Shown piece after piece: positions 8,424 through 11,818 of a stretch of DNA of 11,818 nt. The translations under genes and the position numbers were made by a program. Numbering within the stretch: position 1 is the stretch's first letter; every line of letters begins with the position of its first letter. The DNA is from Gammaproteobacteria bacterium (GTDB taxonomy: Bacteria > Pseudomonadota > Gammaproteobacteria > Xanthomonadales > Xanthomonadaceae): assembly GCA_025360985.1 (NCBI GenBank), contig JANYBA010000336.1:1-11818 (forward strand), in the 5' to 3' direction. The notes under the pieces are model-generated. The model was given only the letters and a program-made list of their open reading frames with translations, searched no databases and was not told the DNA's origin.

Positions 8424-10133
8424 CTAGCGGCGCAGGAATTCGGCGATGCGGCCGCTGGAGGCGCTCATCATCTGCGCCAGCTTTCCTTCGACATCGCCTT
8501 CGGTGTATTCGATCGTCTGGCGCACGCCCGGGCCGATCGGGCGGCCGGCGGCGCCGAAGGCCTGGATGGTCAGCAGCGACGATGTGGCGGTGGTGCTGGC
8601 GCCGTTGAAGATCGGCATCTCGCGCGAGGCCATCACTTCGGCATTCACGCGCACGACGATGTCGGCCTGACCGGGGCTGTCGACGACGTTGGCCCCGGAA
8701 CTGCGCAACTGCTGCTCGACCAGCCGCTTGGCCGGTTCGGCGAGGACCGGGTCGCCGGTGCCGACCACCGCCACCCGATGCACGCCGGCGCGAGCGCCGA
8801 TCGGCGCGTCCTGCGCGCGGTTGCGCAAGTTGGCGGCCAAGGTCGGCTGCTGCACGAAGAACGGCGCGTCGTTGCTGGCTTCCTCGTCGCTGCTGGCAAC
8901 AGGTTCGCTTGGCGCCGGCTTTGGCTTGGGCTTGGGCGCCTCGACCACGGGCGGCGTCGGGGTGGCAACCAGCACCGGCGCGATCGTCGCCGGCGCGGCC
9001 GGCACCGACACCGGCGCCGCCGCCACGCTCGCCGGCGTCGGCAACCAGCTACCTCGAAACGCGAAGGCGAGCCCAATCACCAGCAGCGTCGCGAGACCTG
9101 CCCATATCGGCCAGCGACTTCGGGCGGTGGGCGCGGCGGGCGCGGCGACCACAGCCGCGGCGGGCACCGGCGTCCCGGGCCGCGTCGAGGAATGCGGCGT
9201 AGCCACCTGCCCCGGCAGCGGCGTGGGTGGTCGGGCCGCGCCGGGCGTGGCCGGCAGCATCTGGGTGGCGGCCGAATTCACCTCCGGCACCGTCTTGAAC
9301 GACAGGCCGTCGCCGTGGGCGAGCGGTTGCTTGTGCAAGTCGGCGATCAGCGCGCGCATCGTCTGGTAGCGATCGGCCGGATCCTTGGCCAGCATTTTCG
9401 CCAGCATCGCCGCGACATCGGCGTCGACGTCCTGGTTGAGGCCGCGCACGTCGGGAATCTCCAGCTGCACGACTTCGAGCATGAGCTTGAACGGGCTCTC
9501 ATCGGAGAACGGCATGTGCCCGGCCAGCATTTCGAACAGGACGATGCCGAGCGCAAAGATGTCCGAGCGTGCGTCCACCGGCTTGCCCAGGCACACCTCC
9601 GGCGACAGGTAGCCGGGCGTGCCGACCAGCTGGCCGGTGCCGGTGAGCTTGCTGTCGAATTCCTGGTTGGCCAGGGCGATGCCGAAATCGGCGATCTTGA
9701 CCTGGCCGCGCTGGGTCAGAAGCAGGTTGGCCGGCTTGACGTCGCGATGGATCACGCCATGTTCGTGCGCGACCGCCAGCCCCTGCGCCGCCTGCAACAG
9801 GATCTTCAGGGCATCGCCCGGGTGCAGGCGCCGCTCGCGCTTGATTGCCGACGCCAGCGACTCGCCGTCGACGAACTCCATCGCGAAGTAGGGCTGGCCG
9901 CCGTCCTCGCCGATGAAGTGGATCTGCAGGATGCGCGGGTCGTTGAGCGCGGCCATCGACCGGGCTTCGCGCAGGAAACGTTCGACCAGGGCCGGGTCAT
10001 GGGCCAGCGCCGGCGCCAATTCCTTGATCGCGACGAAGCGGGCGAGCCCCGGTTCGTAGCCCTTGTAGACCACGCCCATGCCGCCCCGGCCAAGAATGGC
10101 CACGATCTCGTAGTGCCCGATATGCGTTTTCAT
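8424..10133 (-). CDS. Transmembrane Ser/Thr protein kinase with folded C-terminal periplasmic domain (kinase 2)
   Basis: A 569-residue Hanks-type kinase, paralogous to the downstream kinase over its first 270 residues. Motifs: GRGGMG (15-20), K37, E56, HRDVKPAN (129-136), DFG (149-151), and an activation segment (164-179) identical to that of kinase 1, so it is predicted to be active. A Pro/Thr/Ala-rich linker (about 282-338) leads to a membrane helix (about 342-359). The extracytoplasmic part has a Pro/Val/Lys-rich spacer (365-415) and then a compact segment of about 120 residues (450-569), VAVVGTGDPV... to IAEFLRR. Its strand-helix-strand pattern loosely recalls CsgG/LpoB/FlgT-like folds; that is a low-confidence guess. 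It shares no similarity with the C-terminus of kinase 1. The start is at 10133 (MKTHIGHY); an upstream ATG at 10178 gives no extra conserved sequence. It is divergent from the cytochrome c gene. Confidence 0.93.
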   Translation of the reverse strand: MKTHIGHYEIVAILGRGGMGVVYKGYEPGLARFVAIKELAPALAHDPALVERFLREARSMAALNDPRILQIHFIGEDGGQPYFAMEFVDGESLASAIKRERRLHPGDALKILLQAAQGLAVAHEHGVIHRDVKPANLLLTQRGQVKIADFGIALANQEFDSKLTGTGQLVGTPGYLSPEVCLGKPVDARSDIFALGIVLFEMLAGHMPFSDESPFKLMLEVVQLEIPDVRGLNQDVDADVAAMLAKMLAKDPADRYQTMRALIADLHKQPLAHGDGLSFKTVPEVNSAATQMLPATPGAARPPTPLPGQVATPHSSTRPGTPVPAAAVVAAPAAPTARSRWPIWAGLATLLVIGLAFAFRGSWLPTPASVAAAPVSVPAAPATIAPVLVATPTPPVVEAPKPKPKPAPSEPVASSDEEASNDAPFFVQQPTLAANLRNRAQDAPIGARAGVHRVAVVGTGDPVLAEPAKRLVEQQLRSSGANVVDSPGQADIVVRVNAEVMASREMPIFNGASTTATSSLLTIQAFGAAGRPIGPGVRQTIEYTEGDVEGKLAQMMSASSGRIAEFLRR

Positions 10134-10157
10134 GCGCCCGGCCCCGGTGTCGGTGCC

Positions 10158-10166
10158 GATGGTAGC
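10158..10166 (-). promoter_or_regulatory. Candidate -10 region of kinase 2
   Basis: The minus strand reads GCTACCATC, ending 25 bases before the kinase 2 ATG at 10133. The identical string sits 24 bases before kinase 1. A start point about 7 bases downstream of TACCAT would give a leader of roughly 18-19 bases. No consensus -35 box is seen. Confidence 0.4.
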
Positions 10167-10233
10167 GCCGACCCCCATGGCAGGGAAGCCAAGCGGCGCA
10201 GGATGCATTGCGCGCCGCGGCCGGGAATAATGG

Positions 10234-10247
10234 CCTGACCGGTCAGG
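10234..10247. promoter_or_regulatory. Perfect 14-bp palindrome before the cytochrome c gene; candidate operator
   Basis: CCTGACCGGTCAGG is a perfect palindrome centred between 10240 and 10241. It begins 2 bases after AATAAT (10226-10231), a plausible -10 box for the cytochrome gene, and ends 14 bases before its ATG. A dimeric repressor bound here would block transcription initiation or elongation. It also lies about 100 bases upstream of kinase 2 on the other strand, so it could influence both genes. The palindrome is seen directly; the role is inferred. Confidence 0.5.
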
Positions 10248-10261
10248 ATGGGGGCGCGCGC

Positions 10262-11152
10262 ATGAACAAGTGGCTGAAGCGTTTGGGCAAGTTGCTGGCC
10301 GTAATGGTGCTCGCCGCGGCTGGCCTGGTGGCGGTGGCGTGGTGGAAGACCGATCGCGACGGCGCGCGCACCTACGTCGTCAACGACCCGCCGCTGACCA
10401 TCGTCCGCGATGCCGCGGCCGTGGCGCTCGGCGAACATCTGTTCAAGTCGCGCGGCTGCACCGGTTGCCACGGCGGCAACGGCGAAGGCCACCTGGTGTT
10501 CGACGCTGGCCCGGTGTTCAAACTGGTGGCTCCCAACATCACGCCGGGGGGCGTCGCCAGGACCATGAGTGGCGACCAGATCGCCGCGGCGATCCGCCAC
10601 GCGGTCAAGCCCGACGGCCGCTCCCTGCTGTTCATGCCGTCCGCCGATTTCAAGGACATCGGCGACGCCGACACCGCCGCCTTGGTCGCCTACCTGCAGG
10701 CCTTGCCGGCATCGACGAACGCGCCGGGCAATTCGGAAATTCGACCGCTCGGGCGGGTGATGTACCTGTTCGGAAAACTGCCGCTGTACCCGGCGCAATC
10801 GATCGACCACACACCTCGGGCGCGCAGCGCGCCGCCGGTCGCCGCGACCGTGGACTATGGCCGTTACGTCGCCCAGGGCTGCATCGGCTGCCATGGCGGC
10901 AATTTCGCCGGCCAACACGTGCCGGGCACGCCGCCGGATTTCCCGGATGCGCAGAACCTGACGCCGGCCAATCTCGGCGCCTGGAGCAATGACGATTTCC
11001 GGCGGGCCTTGCGCGAAGGCAAGCGCCCCGACGGCAGCGCCATCAACGACTTCATGCCGTGGCGGGAATTTTCGAAGCTGAGCGACACCGAGATCGACGC
11101 GCTCTGGACCTACCTGCACTCCTTGCCGCCGGTGGCCACTCCCAAGAAATGA
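10262..11152 (+). CDS. Membrane-anchored diheme cytochrome c
   Basis: A 296-residue protein with two c-type heme attachment motifs, CTGCH (66-70) and CIGCH (207-211), each opening a cytochrome c domain. M125 (FMPSADF) and M265 (FMPWREF) are placed like the distal axial ligands. N-terminal residues about 11-28 form a hydrophobic helix after a basic start, with no obvious cleavage site, so the hemes should sit in the periplasm, tethered to the inner membrane. The architecture resembles cytochrome subunits of periplasmic dehydrogenases (for example the alcohol or aldose dehydrogenase type), which pass electrons to quinone or a terminal oxidase, but no dehydrogenase partner gene is in the window. 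ATG 10262 is preferred over the upstream ATG at 10208 because it begins the signal-anchor; a GGGGG stretch lies upstream. The gene is divergent from kinase 2 and convergent with the DUF2782 gene (23-base gap). Confidence 0.92.
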   Translation: MNKWLKRLGKLLAVMVLAAAGLVAVAWWKTDRDGARTYVVNDPPLTIVRDAAAVALGEHLFKSRGCTGCHGGNGEGHLVFDAGPVFKLVAPNITPGGVARTMSGDQIAAAIRHAVKPDGRSLLFMPSADFKDIGDADTAALVAYLQALPASTNAPGNSEIRPLGRVMYLFGKLPLYPAQSIDHTPRARSAPPVAATVDYGRYVAQGCIGCHGGNFAGQHVPGTPPDFPDAQNLTPANLGAWSNDDFRRALREGKRPDGSAINDFMPWREFSKLSDTEIDALWTYLHSLPPVATPKK

Positions 11153-11153
11153 G

Positions 11154-11165
11154 CTAGCCAGCTAG
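11154..11165. other. CTAGC-CA-GCTAG quasi-palindrome between convergent genes
   Basis: Immediately after the cytochrome c stop codon, 5-bp arms flank a 2-base centre. It contains two copies of CTAG, a tetranucleotide that is generally rare in proteobacterial genomes. The loop is too short and there is no T run, so it does not look like an ordinary intrinsic terminator. Confidence 0.3.
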
Positions 11166-11175
11166 TCCGCCGGCC

Positions 11176-11508
11176 TCAATCCCATTCGTAGATCGTCCAG
11201 TACACCGGCGAGACGGTGGCATTGCGATCGGCATCGGTGCGATCGAGCCGGCCGTTGCCATTGTCGTCGTACAGGTAGTACGGCTTGCCGTGCAGCGGCG
11301 TGATCCGGACCATGGTCAACTGGCCGGCAAGACGGTATTCCTCGACGACATCGCCATTCTGGGCGGTGCGGATCGTCACGGTCGGCCCCTCGTCACTCGA
11401 GGGCGGCGGCTGGGCTTTTTCCGGAAGCGGAACATCCTGGCTGGCGGGCGCGGGCGCCGCCGGCGTCGCGGCGGCAGCCAGGGCGAGCAAGAGGGCGGGA
11501 AGGGTCAT
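11176..11508 (-). CDS. DUF2782 family secreted protein
   Basis: A 110-residue protein with an N-terminal signal sequence ([20 protein letters not shown]), a Pro/Ser-rich linker to about residue 40, and a DUF2782 domain (about 43-110) recognised by VTIRTAQNGDVVEEYRLAG, QLTMVRITPLHGKPYYLYDD and the C-terminal YWTIYEW. It is expected to be periplasmic; the family has no established function. An acidic DDNGNGRLDRTD loop (81-92) resembles a metal-binding turn, though this position varies in the family. The frame is open back to 11628, but ATG 11508 is chosen because it starts the signal peptide and has a GGAG site 6 bases upstream. In gammaproteobacteria DUF2782 genes are often found next to polA, as here; the two are divergent with 118 bases between. 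The first part of this gene is duplicated in inverted form at the window end. Confidence 0.9.
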   Translation of the reverse strand: MTLPALLLALAAAATPAAPAPASQDVPLPEKAQPPPSSDEGPTVTIRTAQNGDVVEEYRLAGQLTMVRITPLHGKPYYLYDDNGNGRLDRTDADRNATVSPVYWTIYEWD

Positions 11509-11536
11509 GGCGTTCTCCAGGCAACGCCGCAGCATG
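11461..11536 (-). repeat. Left arm of a 76-bp perfect inverted repeat (the original copy)
   Basis: This stretch covers the DUF2782 ribosome site, start codon and first 16 codons. Read on the minus strand it is identical, base for base, to 11743-11818. The match ends at 11536/11743; the next pair (11537/11742) does not match. The gene context here is continuous and normal, so this is taken as the genuine copy. Confidence 0.95.
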
Positions 11537-11594
11537 GCAAATCGCCGCCGCGGCCTCAAGGCTTGGAGTGCCCGGGGGGCTGGAGGTTCGACCG

Positions 11595-11600
11595 TACAAT
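11595..11600 (+). promoter_or_regulatory. Candidate -10 element of polA (TACAAT)
   Basis: TACAAT ends 26 bases before the polA ATG at 11627 and is the same hexamer found before uvrD. A TTGGAG string at 11563-11568 resembles a -35 box but lies 26 bases away, longer than the usual 16-18, so the -35 assignment is doubtful. Confidence 0.4.
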
Positions 11601-11626
11601 GAACCGACGCCGACCCGAGCCCCGCC

Positions 11627-11818
11627 ATGTCCCGCCTCGTCCTGATCGACGGCTCCTCCTACCTGTTCCGGGCCTTCCATGCCCTGCCGCCGCTGACGGG
11701 ACCGGACGGATCGCCGACCGGCGCCCTGTTCGGCGTGGTCAACATGCTGCGGCGTTGCCTGGAGAACGCCATGACCCTTCCCGCCCTCTTGCTCGCCCTG
11801 GCTGCCGCCGCGACGCCG
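11627..11818 (+). CDS. polA: DNA polymerase I (polA), first ~41-43 codons only, then a foreign inverted sequence
   Basis: From ATG 11627 the translation begins [20 protein letters not shown] and continues with [21 protein letters not shown], a clear match to the start of the 5'-3' exonuclease domain of Pol I, the enzyme of Okazaki fragment and repair synthesis. Family members then continue with a helix and a VVFDAKG-type segment. Here, after about residue 41-43, the frame instead reads [21 protein letters not shown], which is the upstream end and signal peptide of the adjacent DUF2782 gene, because 11743-11818 is an inverted copy of 11461-11536. The switch falls in CATGCTGCGG, a likely microhomology. 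The frame stays open by chance to the window edge. I regard the first 43 codons as real polA and the remainder as probably an assembly or amplification artefact. Confidence 0.88.
   Translation, partial: MSRLVLIDGSSYLFRAFHALPPLTGPDGSPTGALFGVVNMLRRCLENAMTLPALLLALAAAATP
11743..11818 (+). repeat. Right arm of the 76-bp perfect inverted repeat, running to the window end
   Basis: Exact reverse complement of 11461-11536, with 206 bases between the arms. It replaces the expected polA sequence and continues to the final base of the window, so its full length is unknown. A perfect, mutation-free inverted copy that interrupts a housekeeping gene points to a fold-back chimera or an assembly-graph overlap rather than an ancient repeat. 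Confidence 0.95.

Noticed and set aside
11509..11628. N-terminal extension of the DUF2782 protein to the start at 11628
   Set aside because: The extra 40 residues lack family similarity and would bury the signal peptide; ATG 11508 has a GGAG ribosome site at good spacing.
11743..11818. A natural PolA-DUF2782 fusion protein
   Set aside because: The in-frame join is produced by an exact inverted copy of the adjacent gene at the window edge, which an assembly or amplification artefact explains better.

Overview
The window is GC-rich, densely coded chromosomal DNA from a gammaproteobacterium. The uvrD, polA and DUF2782 proteins are clearly gammaproteobacterial in type. The base composition, the PRK05650-like and PRK07035-like SDR enzymes and the STPK content suggest the Xanthomonadales/Lysobacterales (for example Rhodanobacteraceae or Xanthomonadaceae). 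That placement is inference from recalled family resemblance, because no search was possible. No tRNA, rRNA, CRISPR array, insertion sequence or phage gene is visible, and no gap between genes exceeds about 165 bases.

Layout from left to right. (1) Positions 1-1390, minus strand: the N-terminal part of a secreted DUF885 protein, cut by the window start, and upstream of it a GTG-started SDR oxidoreductase. (2) Positions 1391-1466: a divergent intergenic region with a perfect 9-7-9 inverted repeat. (3) Positions 1467-6592, plus strand, a tight co-directional run: a second SDR oxidoreductase, a saccharopine-dehydrogenase-like NAD(P)-binding protein, a 72-residue two-helix membrane protein, a stand-alone EAL-domain protein that has lost key catalytic residues, and full-length DNA helicase II (UvrD). 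(4) Positions 6608-10133, minus strand: two tandem paralogous membrane-anchored Ser/Thr protein kinases. Their kinase domains are closely related and their extracytoplasmic C-termini are unrelated. (5) Positions 10262-11152, plus strand: a membrane-anchored diheme cytochrome c, divergent from the upstream kinase, with a perfect 14-bp palindrome before its start. (6) Positions 11176-11508, minus strand: a secreted DUF2782 protein, and divergent from it at 11627 the start of DNA polymerase I (polA).

The most striking observation is at the right edge. After about 41-43 codons, polA stops looking like polA and becomes an exact 76-bp inverted copy of the start of the neighbouring DUF2782 gene (11743-11818 against 11461-11536), running to the last base of the window. 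A fold-back or graph-end assembly artefact is the simplest explanation, so polA should not be read as a natural fusion or a broken gene without read-level support.

Functionally, the SDR, SDR and saccharopine-dehydrogenase-like genes look like a small redox or lipid-metabolism neighbourhood of unknown substrate. The EAL protein and the two kinases are signalling genes. UvrD and PolA are DNA repair housekeeping genes. I did not find a convincing new multi-gene defence or mobile system. The more unusual biology is the kinase pair, with a 97% identical patch over the activation segment and different periplasmic parts, and the degenerate EAL protein.
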